From: Bacteroidia bacterium
GTDB lineage: Bacteria; Bacteroidota; Bacteroidia; JABDFU01
NCBI GenBank assembly: GCA_020849195.1
Contig: JADLGT010000253.1
Span: forward strand, 1 to 8,560
DNA: 8,560 bases
Direction: 5' to 3'
In this document: positions 1 through 7,057 of the stretch, piece after piece
How the letters are laid out: each line of letters begins with the position of its first letter
Numbering within the stretch: position 1 is the stretch's first letter
The notes under the pieces: model-generated
What the model saw: only the letters and a program-made list of their open reading frames with translations
Told to the model about the DNA's origin: nothing
Databases searched by the model: none
Position numbers and translations under genes: made by a program

Positions 1-20
1 ATAATTTTTTCTCCGTCCAT
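1..20 (-). CDS. gyrA: Probable N-terminus of DNA gyrase subunit A (partial, cut by window edge)
   Basis: Read on the minus strand from base 20, the sequence gives Met-Asp-Gly-Glu-Lys-Ile and the first two bases of a seventh codon (Ile or Met). This resembles the start of many Bacteroidota GyrA proteins, which begin with a short acidic lead followed by G-E-K/R-I-I/L-P-I-N. An in-frame TGA lies eight codons upstream on the same strand, so this ATG is the first possible start of its frame. From memory, gyrA and clpC are neighbours in some Bacteroidota, which fits the divergent arrangement here. GyrA is the DNA-cleaving subunit of the type II topoisomerase that introduces negative supercoils. Only seven codons are visible, so identity rests on this short match and on context. 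It could be another gene or a chance ATG. Confidence 0.45.
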
Positions 21-85
21 AGTGCTATGTTGTCAGTTTATTTTCCTTTTTTTGTTTTTGCATAATTATTGCCAAAGCCTTAATT

Positions 86-172
86 ACAAAGGCGTCCGAA
101 GATACTTAATTCGCTTCTAAAACAGGGTGTTTCGGAGGTTTTTTTTCAACAAATCCAACAGGCCTTTGTTGA
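86..172 (+). promoter_or_regulatory. Cluster of inverted repeats in the region upstream of clpC
   Basis: The strongest element is a perfect 8-bp inverted repeat, TCAACAAA at 146-153 and TTTGTTGA at 165-172, with an 11-base loop. A second pairing uses ACAAAGGC at 86-93 and GCCTTTGT at 162-169; it shares bases 165-169 with the first, so the two cannot form together. A third repeat, TCCGAA (95-100) and TTCGGA (131-136), is followed by GG and eight T residues (139-146), loosely like a terminator, but its loop is 30 bases. Whether any transcript covers this region is unknown. A structured leader is possible. Chance repeats in AT-rich intergenic DNA are equally possible. Confidence 0.25.
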
Positions 173-214
173 TAAATAAGAGCTTCGCCTGCCTCATTAA
201 TATAAACCTGTGCT

Positions 215-222
215 TAGCTTTG
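215..222 (+). promoter_or_regulatory. TAGCTTTG box, exact match to the Bacteroidota -7 consensus
   Basis: The octamer fits TAnnTTTG exactly and lies 78 bases before the clpC ATG. No TTG or TTTG sits at the expected distance upstream (about 17-23 bases), so the match may be accidental. If used, it would give a clpC leader of roughly 70 bases. The box overlaps the first arm of a 6-bp inverted repeat, GTGCTT (210-215) and AAGCAC (235-240). Confidence 0.22.
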
Positions 223-253
223 AAACATTGACAAAAGCACTTAATTTTAAAAA

Positions 254-283
254 TTGTAACAAGTTGAACAAAGTTTACGTTTA
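254..283 (+). promoter_or_regulatory. Alternative candidate promoter for clpC (TTG, 19-base spacer, TACGTTTA)
   Basis: TTG at 254-256 is followed after 19 bases by TACGTTTA at 276-283, which matches the TAnnTTTG -7 consensus except for its last base. The spacing is correct for the primary sigma factor of Bacteroidota. Transcription would begin only about 10 bases before the ATG, giving a very short leader. I cannot choose between this and the box at 215-222 from sequence alone. Confidence 0.25.
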
Positions 284-299
284 ACGAAAAAAACACATT

Positions 300-2849
300 A
301 TGGAAGCAAAATTTTCACCGAGAGTCAGAGATGTGATTACCTTCAGTCGTGAGGAGGCTTTACGCTTGGGTCATGATTACATTGGTCCCGAACATTTGAT
401 GCTAGGAATTATTCGCGAAGGCGAAGGATTGGCCATGCGGATATTGAAAAAATTAAATGTAAATGTAATTGAGTTGCGCCGAATTATAGAAGAGCTATTA
501 GTGCCCGGAAGCAAACAGATAAATAATCTCGCCAATATTCCATTGGTAAAGCAAGCTGAGAAAGCCTTAAAAGTAACTTACCTTGAAGCAAAACTTCACA
601 AAAGTGAGATGATAGGGACAGAACATTTACTGTTGTCCATACTAAAAGACAATAATAACATTGCAACAAAAGCATTGAATAAATACGATGTTGATTATGA
701 GGCTGTGAGGCATGAGTTGGAAAATATACGTATTGATCCGAAAGCAGAACACCCCGGAACACCGGCTGACGACGAGGGGGACGACGATTCGGGTGGCGCA
801 TTTGGAAGCAGTACAAAAAAGGGTGCCGAATCAAAATCGAAAACTCCTGTGCTTGACAATTTCGGCAGAGACCTCACCAAGTCTGCCGAAGAAGGCAAGC
901 TCGACCCCATTGTAGGGCGCGAAAAAGAAATTGAACGTGTTTCACAAATATTAAGCCGCCGCAAAAAAAACAACCCGATACTTATTGGCGAACCCGGAGT
1001 TGGTAAATCGGCTATTGCCGAAGGTCTTGCCCTTCGCATTGTTCAGCGAAAAGTGTCGCGGGTGCTGTTTAACAAACGTGTAGTTACACTCGATCTCGCC
1101 TCGCTTGTTGCAGGCACCAAATACCGCGGACAATTTGAAGAACGAATGAAAGCGGTGATGAATGAACTGGAAAAATCTCCGGATGTTATTTTGTTTATTG
1201 ACGAAATTCATACCATCATTGGAGCAGGTGGCGCATCGGGTTCACTGGATGCATCAAACATGTTTAAACCTGCACTTGCCAGAGGCGAAATTCAGTGCAT
1301 TGGAGCCACCACCCTCGACGAATACAGACAATACATTGAAAAAGACGGAGCTTTGGAAAGACGCTTTCAAAAAGTAATTGTGGATCCCGCTACGCCCGAA
1401 GAAACGATTCAGATACTGAACAACATCAAATCTAAATACGAAGACCATCATAATGTTACCTATACAGATGATGCCATTAAAGCCTGTGTTAGTCTTACCT
1501 CCCGCTACATAACCGATAGGCATTTGCCCGATAAAGCCATTGATGCCCTTGATGAATCGGGCTCGCGGGTTCACATTAAAAATATTAATGTTCCCAAAAA
1601 TGTACTCGACATAGAAAAGAAAATTGAAGATATAAAAGAAGAAAAAAACAAAGTTGTTCGTAGCCAAAAATACGAAGAAGCTGCAAAGCTGCGCGACACC
1701 GAACGCCAACTGCTTGAGCAGTTGGAAACTGCAAAAAAAGCATGGGAAGAGGAAACTAAAAATCACCGCGAAACTGTTAGCGAAGATAATGTAGCAGAGG
1801 TGGTTTCAATGATGACGGGTATTCCGGTGCAACGTGTAGCACAAAACGAGTCGGGTAAACTAGCTAAGATGGGCGATGAACTTAAAGGGAAAGTAATAGG
1901 TCAGGATCATGCCATAGCTAAAATTGTAAAAGCTATACAACGTAACCGTGCCGGACTTAAAGACCCTAACAAACCTATTGGCTCTTTTATTTTTCTTGGC
2001 CCTACCGGAGTTGGTAAAACGCAACTTGCGAAAATTATTTCTAAATACCTGTTCGACAGCGAAGATTCTATGATACGCATTGACATGAGCGAGTATATGG
2101 AAAAGTTTGCTGTATCTCGTTTGGTTGGCGCACCTCCGGGCTATGTGGGCTACGAAGAAGGCGGACAGTTGACCGAAAAAGTACGCCGCCGTCCCTACGC
2201 CGTTATATTGCTCGATGAAATTGAAAAGGCGCATCCCGATGTTTTCAATTTGCTGTTGCAAGTGTTGGATGATGGACAGCTTACCGACAGCTTGGGTCGA
2301 AAAGTTGATTTTAAAAACACCATTGTTATTATGACATCTAACATTGGTTCGCGCCAGTTAAAAGATTTCGGACAAGGTGTAGGCTTTAGTACAGGAGCCA
2401 AAAAAGAGCAAGCCGACGACAATGCAAGAAGTGTTATAGAAGGTGCATTAAAAAAAGCATTTGCTCCCGAATTCCTAAACCGAATTGATGATGTAGTTGT
2501 GTTTAACTCGCTTGGACGTGATGACATTCACAAAATTATTGACATTGAATTGGAAAAACTTTACAAGCGAATAAACACGCTGGGCTTTGCTGTTAAAATG
2601 ACCGATGAGGCGAAAGATTTTATTGCCGATAAAGGTTTCGATGCAAACCTTGGCGCACGCCCTTTAAAACGTGCCATACAAAAACATGTTGAAGATCCTT
2701 TGGCCGAGGAAATAATTAAATCAAACGTATCGGAAGGCGATGTGATTGAAATTGATTTAGACAAAGAGAAGCAGGAAATTAAAATTAAAGTATCGAAACC
2801 CACAACGCCTGCACCTCCGAAAACAAGCCGTAAAAAAAAGGAAGATTAA
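300..2849 (+). CDS. clpC: ATP-dependent Clp protease ATP-binding subunit ClpC (AAA+ unfoldase)
   Basis: This 849-residue protein is a complete class I Clp/Hsp100 ATPase. Such proteins unfold substrates and feed them into the ClpP chamber in the cytoplasm. Domains in order: two Clp_N repeats (about 2-145, each with a G-x-EH-L-L core); an acidic, Gly/Ser-rich linker (about 150-182); AAA+ domain 1 with Walker A GEPGVGKS (230-237), Walker B ending D301-E302 and an arginine-finger segment ALERRF (351-356); a short coiled-coil middle region with a UVR motif (about 447-482), typical of ClpC rather than the long ClpB middle domain; and AAA+ domain 2 with Walker A GPTGVGKT (567-574), Walker B ending D639-E640 and sensor-2 GAR (785-787). 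The tripeptide VGF at 694-696 lies where ClpC carries its ClpP-docking loop, supporting partnership with ClpP. The Lys/Pro-rich tail is unremarkable. The ATG at 300 gives the standard MEAKFS-type N-terminus, and the A-rich leader has no Shine-Dalgarno sequence. All key residues are intact. No ctsR or mcsAB genes accompany it here. Confidence 0.97.
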   Translation: MEAKFSPRVRDVITFSREEALRLGHDYIGPEHLMLGIIREGEGLAMRILKKLNVNVIELRRIIEELLVPGSKQINNLANIPLVKQAEKALKVTYLEAKLHKSEMIGTEHLLLSILKDNNNIATKALNKYDVDYEAVRHELENIRIDPKAEHPGTPADDEGDDDSGGAFGSSTKKGAESKSKTPVLDNFGRDLTKSAEEGKLDPIVGREKEIERVSQILSRRKKNNPILIGEPGVGKSAIAEGLALRIVQRKVSRVLFNKRVVTLDLASLVAGTKYRGQFEERMKAVMNELEKSPDVILFIDEIHTIIGAGGASGSLDASNMFKPALARGEIQCIGATTLDEYRQYIEKDGALERRFQKVIVDPATPEETIQILNNIKSKYEDHHNVTYTDDAIKACVSLTSRYITDRHLPDKAIDALDESGSRVHIKNINVPKNVLDIEKKIEDIKEEKNKVVRSQKYEEAAKLRDTERQLLEQLETAKKAWEEETKNHRETVSEDNVAEVVSMMTGIPVQRVAQNESGKLAKMGDELKGKVIGQDHAIAKIVKAIQRNRAGLKDPNKPIGSFIFLGPTGVGKTQLAKIISKYLFDSEDSMIRIDMSEYMEKFAVSRLVGAPPGYVGYEEGGQLTEKVRRRPYAVILLDEIEKAHPDVFNLLLQVLDDGQLTDSLGRKVDFKNTIVIMTSNIGSRQLKDFGQGVGFSTGAKKEQADDNARSVIEGALKKAFAPEFLNRIDDVVVFNSLGRDDIHKIIDIELEKLYKRINTLGFAVKMTDEAKDFIADKGFDANLGARPLKRAIQKHVEDPLAEEIIKSNVSEGDVIEIDLDKEKQEIKIKVSKPTTPAPPKTSRKKKED

Positions 2850-2865
2850 GAGGCTTTATTTTTTT
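2825..2865 (+). terminator. Weak intrinsic-terminator-like element at the clpC 3' end
   Basis: AAGCC at 2825-2829, inside the last clpC codons, can pair with GGCTT at 2852-2856, and seven T residues follow at 2859-2865. The stem is only 5 bp and the loop is 22 bases, so it is a poor hairpin. It is the only terminator-like structure found after clpC before the convergent gene begins. Confidence 0.28.
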
Positions 2866-2964
2866 ACTGCAACAAGGCACAAGAGTACAGACTTCACGAA
2901 GGTTATTGACTTCGACTTGATTGGTGTTTACCATCGGATTATTTTGCTCCAAAGAATGGAATAA

Positions 2965-3618
2965 CTACCCAATATACAATGGGTGTCGCTCGTTGTATTT
3001 TCGCAGATATAAAAAAAGTGATTCACGTTTTTGTTTTTTCTTCAAGGCTTTAAACTCGTCAAGTAAAGCAGGGTCGGCTTGCATAATATATTCAAGATTA
3101 TCTTGATTAAAATCATAAATTGTGCCCGATTGTGTATCGAGCATAAACTGATGCAACTCTTGTGTTACCATTGTTTGTGTACCCATGCCCATACCTCCGT
3201 AACCATAGCCATAACCATAACCCGGCGAGCTTACGTAACGGGTTATAGTTGCGGTAAAATGACACAAGTTACCAATAACCGGTATGCGGTTAAAACTTTT
3301 TGAATAATAAATAAATACTCCGTTGTTTTTAGAATAGCCCCATAATTCAGAAGGAAGTACAGCTTGTTCCTTCCCTCCCCCATCAACATATTTTATTATT
3401 TTTTGATCTACTAACTGAGTCATAAAGTCGAGATCATCTCTATTCATATCGGTAATAATATTTGATTTAGGAATCGGGCTGTTTTGTAAAAAACTTTTAA
3501 AATCTAAATACAAGCCTTCATTGAACACAAAATCTTTCGAATATTCAGTGCGCGTATCTTGTGCGTAAAGAATCGGACTTATAAATACAAATAATAGCGA
3601 GCAAATTATATTCTTCAT
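2965..3618 (-). CDS. Secreted protein of unknown function with a Gly-Tyr repeat
   Basis: I do not recognise a named family for this 217-residue protein. It starts with a clear Sec signal peptide: K2, a hydrophobic stretch over about 4-17, and a likely cleavage near YAQ at 18-20, so it is exported. No lipobox cysteine is seen, and there is no T9SS sorting domain. The mature part has mixed alpha/beta character, with a central segment carrying W93-G-Y, F102-I-Y-Y and the phrase GNLCHF (116-121). Residues 133-146 form a low-complexity stretch of four Gly-Tyr pairs followed by GGMGMG. The C-terminus (about 184-213) is rich in Lys, Arg and Leu. ATG at 3618 is chosen because it opens the signal peptide directly. 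The gene is divergent from the S8 peptidase gene and convergent with clpC, so it is probably transcribed alone. It resembles conserved hypothetical periplasmic or outer-surface proteins of Bacteroidota, but this does not establish a role. Confidence 0.85.
   Translation of the reverse strand: MKNIICSLLFVFISPILYAQDTRTEYSKDFVFNEGLYLDFKSFLQNSPIPKSNIITDMNRDDLDFMTQLVDQKIIKYVDGGGKEQAVLPSELWGYSKNNGVFIYYSKSFNRIPVIGNLCHFTATITRYVSSPGYGYGYGYGGMGMGTQTMVTQELHQFMLDTQSGTIYDFNQDNLEYIMQADPALLDEFKALKKKQKRESLFLYLRKYNERHPLYIG
3181..3222 (-). repeat. Low-complexity Gly-Tyr / Gly-Met coding repeat
   Basis: Within the secreted 217-residue protein, plus-strand bases 3198-3221 are near-identical hexamers of the form CCATAR. 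On the coding strand they give four consecutive Gly-Tyr pairs, followed by GGMGMG. Such tandem hexamers can vary in copy number by slippage without breaking the frame. Confidence 0.7.
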
Positions 3619-3652
3619 GACGTAAATATCAGCAATTATTTAGCCAAACAGC

Positions 3653-3685
3653 TTGGTTTTTGATAACCTTTTAATAGTATATTCG
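3653..3685 (+). promoter_or_regulatory. Candidate promoter of the S8 peptidase cluster
   Basis: TTG at 3653-3655 is followed after 22 bases by TATATTCG at 3678-3685, which matches the TAnnTTTG -7 consensus in all but one position. A nearer TTTG (3659-3662) would leave only a 15-base spacer. Transcription would start near 3690, just before the GTG at 3697. This favours the downstream ATG at 3724 as the translation start. The region also lies between two divergent secreted-protein genes. Confidence 0.3.
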
Positions 3686-3723
3686 TAAAACGGGCTGTGA
3701 AACAAAAAAATAAATATATTCAA

Positions 3724-5910
3724 ATGCGACTACATTTTCTTAGTGCAATTATTATAACATCGCTTTCCTTCGGCCAGAATGTATGTAAAATAAATTTTGA
3801 GTTGGCAAGGAGAGTCAACAATACCGCTGCTCAATATGATTATGTTTCGGTATTAATTAAGGGCGATATGACTTTGATAAAGGAAGCTGTTACAGAAATA
3901 GGCGGGAAATTTATCTGCTCGGCAGGCGATATTGCGTCTGTAAATATTCGGCTTAAAGATATTCGTGTGCTGGCTTTACAACCTTTTGTGAAACGAATGG
4001 AGTTCACCAATCATCGCTTCCTGCTTATGAGTGATAGTATGCGCATAAAAGTTAATGTTGATGCTGTACAAACAGGCCAGGCACCTCTGCCTCAAGCCTA
4101 CGATGGTACAGGAGTTGTAGTTGGAATTATAGATAGTGGCACCGATTTTAACAACCCCGATTTTAAAGACACGAACGGAAAATCGCGTATAAAATTTTTA
4201 TGGGATCAAAATAAACCACTTGATGTTAATACTCCTCAGCCATATAATTACGGGCAAGAATGGGATAACACAGCTATTGATTTAGGACAGTGTACACATA
4301 CCGACCTAGTTCATAGCGGGCACGGAACAAACTCATCGGGAAGAGCTGCCGGAAACGGAAGTTCTACGCCGGGTAATAAATACAGAGGTGTTGCACCCAA
4401 TGCCGACCTGATTGTTGTGGCTTTTAATTTTAGCAATCCGAGCGGGAATTGTATGCCCGAAGCGGTAGATTATATTTATTCGAAAGCGCAGGCAATGGGT
4501 AAGCCTTGTGTAATCAACATTAGTATAGGCGACTATTACGGTTCGCACGATGGTACTGACTTACAGGCGCAAATGATGAATAACCTGCTTACAGCCGCAA
4601 ACGGAAGAGCAATGACGGCATCGGCCGGCAACAATGGTGGAAAACGATTTCATTTGGGTTATACGGCAAGTAATGCCGATACTAATTTCACTTGGTTTAA
4701 AGGGAACAATGCTTATTGGGGTGGCGCTACATATATTGCCATGTATGGCGATACCGCTAATTTTAAAAACATCAGCTTCAGTATTGGAGCCGATAAGGTT
4801 ACTCCCACTTATGAATTCAGAGGAGCTACCAATTTTTCAAAAATTGCACAACACATTGGACTTAATTTATACGACACAATTAGAAATGGCAACAACCGAT
4901 TGGCTATCGTTCAGTCTTATGGCGATTTAAATAATGGCGTTTACTCAATGGAATTTTTAATTAGTCCCGACTCCACCGCTTATAATTGGCGTTTATCTGT
5001 TACAGGGTCCGGAAAGTTTGATGTGTGGTCGCCCGACCCTTCGCGCGCCGAGGGTACTGATATGGAATACGCCAACCTCCCTACTCCCACAGCTTTTCCG
5101 AATATTGCTAATTATAAATCGCCCGATAGCTTGCAAACTATTTGCAGTAGTTTTCAATGTGTTGATAATATTATAACCGTTGGCAATTTCAATAATAAAA
5201 GAACATATATAGGATACGATAATAATTTACAAATGCCATATCCGGGTATTAAGCCGGGACACATTGATATAGGTTCGAGCATAGGTCCAACTCGTGACGG
5301 CAGAATAAAACCGGACATAGCCGCGCCCGGAGCTTTAACAATGACTTCCGGCGTAGTTTCGACAATGCAAGGATGGCAAACAACAGCTCCACAAAACCTC
5401 GACCAAACAGGAATAAATGTTCGTGCCGGAGGCACATCGGCTTCAGCGCCTGTTGTTGCAGGTGTTGCAGCACTCTATCTTCAAAAAAATCCGACGGCAA
5501 CAGCAGCTCAGGTAAAAAATGCGATTCATGCCTGCCCAACTATCGATTCTATAACAGGCTCTAATTTGCCTAATAGTATTTGGGGCTATGGTAAAGTAAA
5601 TGCTTTTACCACATTGGCCGGCTGTGTAACAGGTGTTCCTTTACTCGCTAATAATGTATTGTTCGGAATTTACCCCAATCCATTCAATAGCGAAACAACA
5701 ATTTCTTTCGATTTAACAAATTACCGTTACAGATCGGCTCAAATAAAAATAAACGATGTTGTCGGAAAAATTATTTGCGAGATAAATATAGGCGATAAAA
5801 ATTCGCTGTTTACTTTAAATAAAGAGCAACTCCCTAATGGCAGCTATATTTGTAACCTTGTTATTGACGGAAAAATTATCAAATCTCAGAAATTGATTGC
5901 GGTAGAATAG
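3724..5910 (+). CDS. Secreted subtilisin-like serine peptidase (family S8) with a type IX secretion sorting domain
   Basis: From ATG 3724 the protein has 728 residues. It begins with a signal peptide (MRLH, then a hydrophobic run to about residue 15, cleavage near SFGQ). An I9-like inhibitory propeptide follows (about 35-95). The subtilase domain has an intact triad: D137 in GIIDSGTD, H200 in SGHGT and S572 in GTSASAP, with the oxyanion asparagine N303 in SAGNNGG. Between N303 and S572 lies an insert of roughly 170 residues (about 307-480), rich in beta-type sequence and resembling the jelly-roll insertion of CspA-like subtilases. The C-terminal 80 or so residues (from FGIYPNPFN) match the type A T9SS sorting domain (Por_Secre_tail), so export should be by Sec and then T9SS to the surface or medium. 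An in-frame GTG at 3697 would add nine residues (MKQKNKYIQ). I prefer the ATG because of its A-rich leader and compact signal peptide. Substrate is unknown. It heads a tight four-gene cluster. Confidence 0.93.
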   Translation: MRLHFLSAIIITSLSFGQNVCKINFELARRVNNTAAQYDYVSVLIKGDMTLIKEAVTEIGGKFICSAGDIASVNIRLKDIRVLALQPFVKRMEFTNHRFLLMSDSMRIKVNVDAVQTGQAPLPQAYDGTGVVVGIIDSGTDFNNPDFKDTNGKSRIKFLWDQNKPLDVNTPQPYNYGQEWDNTAIDLGQCTHTDLVHSGHGTNSSGRAAGNGSSTPGNKYRGVAPNADLIVVAFNFSNPSGNCMPEAVDYIYSKAQAMGKPCVINISIGDYYGSHDGTDLQAQMMNNLLTAANGRAMTASAGNNGGKRFHLGYTASNADTNFTWFKGNNAYWGGATYIAMYGDTANFKNISFSIGADKVTPTYEFRGATNFSKIAQHIGLNLYDTIRNGNNRLAIVQSYGDLNNGVYSMEFLISPDSTAYNWRLSVTGSGKFDVWSPDPSRAEGTDMEYANLPTPTAFPNIANYKSPDSLQTICSSFQCVDNIITVGNFNNKRTYIGYDNNLQMPYPGIKPGHIDIGSSIGPTRDGRIKPDIAAPGALTMTSGVVSTMQGWQTTAPQNLDQTGINVRAGGTSASAPVVAGVAALYLQKNPTATAAQVKNAIHACPTIDSITGSNLPNSIWGYGKVNAFTTLAGCVTGVPLLANNVLFGIYPNPFNSETTISFDLTNYRYRSAQIKINDVVGKIICEINIGDKNSLFTLNKEQLPNGSYICNLVIDGKIIKSQKLIAVE

Positions 5911-5912
5911 AG

Positions 5913-6188
5913 ATGATTAAAAGTGTTAATATACTTGGAGGAGTTTCAATCTTCATTGGGCTGATAGCTGCACTGCTTTGCATTACTCCGTTTGGAATAT
6001 TTTATGCCGTACCTACAGGCTTTGTTGGCTTTGTTTGCACAACTATTTATATAGGTTTGAATACCCGTCATCAAATTAACACAAAAACAATCAATCCCGG
6101 AATTATTGCTTTAGTGCTTAACTCAGTGCCTATCGTTTATATTTTAATTGGCATTATAGCTACCAAATTAAAAGGACAGCCTCTATGA
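5913..6188 (+). CDS. Small integral membrane protein, three predicted helices, function unknown
   Basis: This 91-residue protein is almost entirely hydrophobic, with three likely membrane spans at about 7-25, 29-49 and 62-84. A polar loop (about 50-60, containing N50, R52, H53, K58 and N61) joins the second and third spans. There is no cleavable signal and no catalytic motif that I can identify. It begins 2 bp after the peptidase stop, and its TGA overlaps the ATG of the prenyltransferase gene (ATGA), so translation of the two is probably coupled. Similar small membrane proteins next to UbiA-type genes seem familiar from Bacteroidota, but I cannot confirm that here. Despite its length it is a credible gene, because it fits the gap exactly and has a coherent membrane topology. 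Confidence 0.82.
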   Translation: MIKSVNILGGVSIFIGLIAALLCITPFGIFYAVPTGFVGFVCTTIYIGLNTRHQINTKTINPGIIALVLNSVPIVYILIGIIATKLKGQPL

Positions 6189-7057
6189 TTATTTCCTCAC
6201 AAAGGGTTGCCGTAAACTATTTGTCGCTTATAAAATTTAGCCACACTATTTTTGCCATGCCCTTTGCTTTAATCGGATTTTTTTTGGGTGTTCAACATGC
6301 AGAAACTCCAATTAACTGGAAATTATTTTTACTTGTTATTGTGTGTATGATTCTTGCAAGAAGCGCCGCCATGGCCTTTAACCGCTATGCCGACCGCAAG
6401 TTTGATGAGGCTAACAAACGCACTAACACTCGCGAAATTCCCGCAGGAATCATTAGTCCCGCTGCTGCACTATCGTTTGTAATAGTCAATTGTGTTTTAT
6501 TTATAAGCACAACTTATTTTATCAATACTATTTGTTTTGCATTGTCGCCGGTAGCCTTAATTATAATTTTGGGCTACAGTTATACCAAACGTTTTACTGC
6601 TTTATGTCACCTTATACTTGGTGTTGGATTAGCGCTTGCCCCTATTGGAGCTTACCTGGCAGTTACCGGAAAATTTGATTCGCTTCCATTACTTTTTTCG
6701 TTTGCTGTTTTGTTTTGGGTAGCAGGATTTGATGTGATGTACGCTTTGCAGGATGAAAGTTTTGATCAATCTCATAGATTAAAATCAATTCCGGTTGCAT
6801 TGGGTGTTAAAAACGCATTACGACTTTCGATACTATTTCATGTTTTATCGATTATGGCAATTGTATATGCAGGATATTCTGCATCGTTTGGGCTGTTTTA
6901 CTGGCTTGGTGTATTTGTTTTTACTGCACTTCTTATTTTTCAGCACACCTTAGTTAAGCCAAACGATATTAGTCGCGTAAATTTAGCTTTTGCAACCACA
7001 AATGGTTTTGCAAGTGTATTGTTTGCCTGCCTTGTATTAATTGAACTGCTGAAGTAA
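6185..7057 (+). CDS. ubiA: UbiA-family polyprenyltransferase (4-hydroxybenzoate / MqnP-like)
   Basis: This 290-residue inner-membrane enzyme has many hydrophobic spans (probably eight or nine). It has both aspartate-rich motifs that bind Mg2+ and prenyl diphosphate: N66-R-Y-A-D70-R-K-F-D74, and D183-V-M-Y-A-L-Q-D190-E-S-F-D194. The family transfers a polyprenyl chain to an aromatic acceptor in quinone synthesis. The YALQD form of the second motif and the NREIPAG-like segment (about 81-88, TNTREIPAG here) are those of the 4-hydroxybenzoate-type branch rather than classical MenA. Bacteroidota use menaquinone, not ubiquinone, so the likely real role is prenylation of 1,4-dihydroxy-6-naphthoate in the futalosine route (MqnP); this is inference. 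Length is normal for the family. The start overlaps the preceding stop by 4 bp, and its TAA overlaps the next ATG by 1 bp, placing it in the middle of the cluster. Confidence 0.93.
   Translation: MIISSQRVAVNYLSLIKFSHTIFAMPFALIGFFLGVQHAETPINWKLFLLVIVCMILARSAAMAFNRYADRKFDEANKRTNTREIPAGIISPAAALSFVIVNCVLFISTTYFINTICFALSPVALIIILGYSYTKRFTALCHLILGVGLALAPIGAYLAVTGKFDSLPLLFSFAVLFWVAGFDVMYALQDESFDQSHRLKSIPVALGVKNALRLSILFHVLSIMAIVYAGYSASFGLFYWLGVFVFTALLIFQHTLVKPNDISRVNLAFATTNGFASVLFACLVLIELLK

Noticed and set aside
21..242. AGTGCT (21-26) and AGCACT (236-241) as parts of a CIRCE-like HrcA operator near clpC
   Set aside because: CIRCE needs a longer arm on each side of a 9-base spacer. These hexamers are over 200 bases apart, so this is coincidence.
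1254..1766. A 170-codon open frame on the minus strand inside clpC
   Set aside because: It lies wholly antisense to conserved AAA+ coding sequence, has a Phe-rich, low-complexity composition with no domain, and is best explained as a shadow of the clpC reading frame.
2897..2914. CGAAG/CTTCG hairpin in the gap between clpC and the convergent gene
   Set aside because: It has a 5-bp stem and 8-base loop with no following T-run in either direction; it is not enough to call a bidirectional terminator.
2968..2985. Inverted repeat ACCCA/TGGGT at the end of the secreted-protein gene
   Set aside because: The stem is only 5 bp, lies within the last codons and has no T-run on either strand, so I do not call it a terminator.
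2921..3106. A 61-codon plus-strand frame running from the clpC downstream gap into the secreted-protein gene
   Set aside because: Most of it is antisense to the end of a gene with a good signal peptide, and its product looks like random translation.
3198..3221. Hexamer repeats as a CRISPR-like or intergenic array
   Set aside because: The repeats are 6 bp, uninterrupted by spacers and in frame within a coding sequence, encoding Gly-Tyr pairs.
5154..5539. Overlapping minus-strand open frames inside the S8 peptidase gene
   Set aside because: They are antisense to the region leading into and including the catalytic serine segment, lack any leader or family resemblance, and follow from codon use of the real gene.
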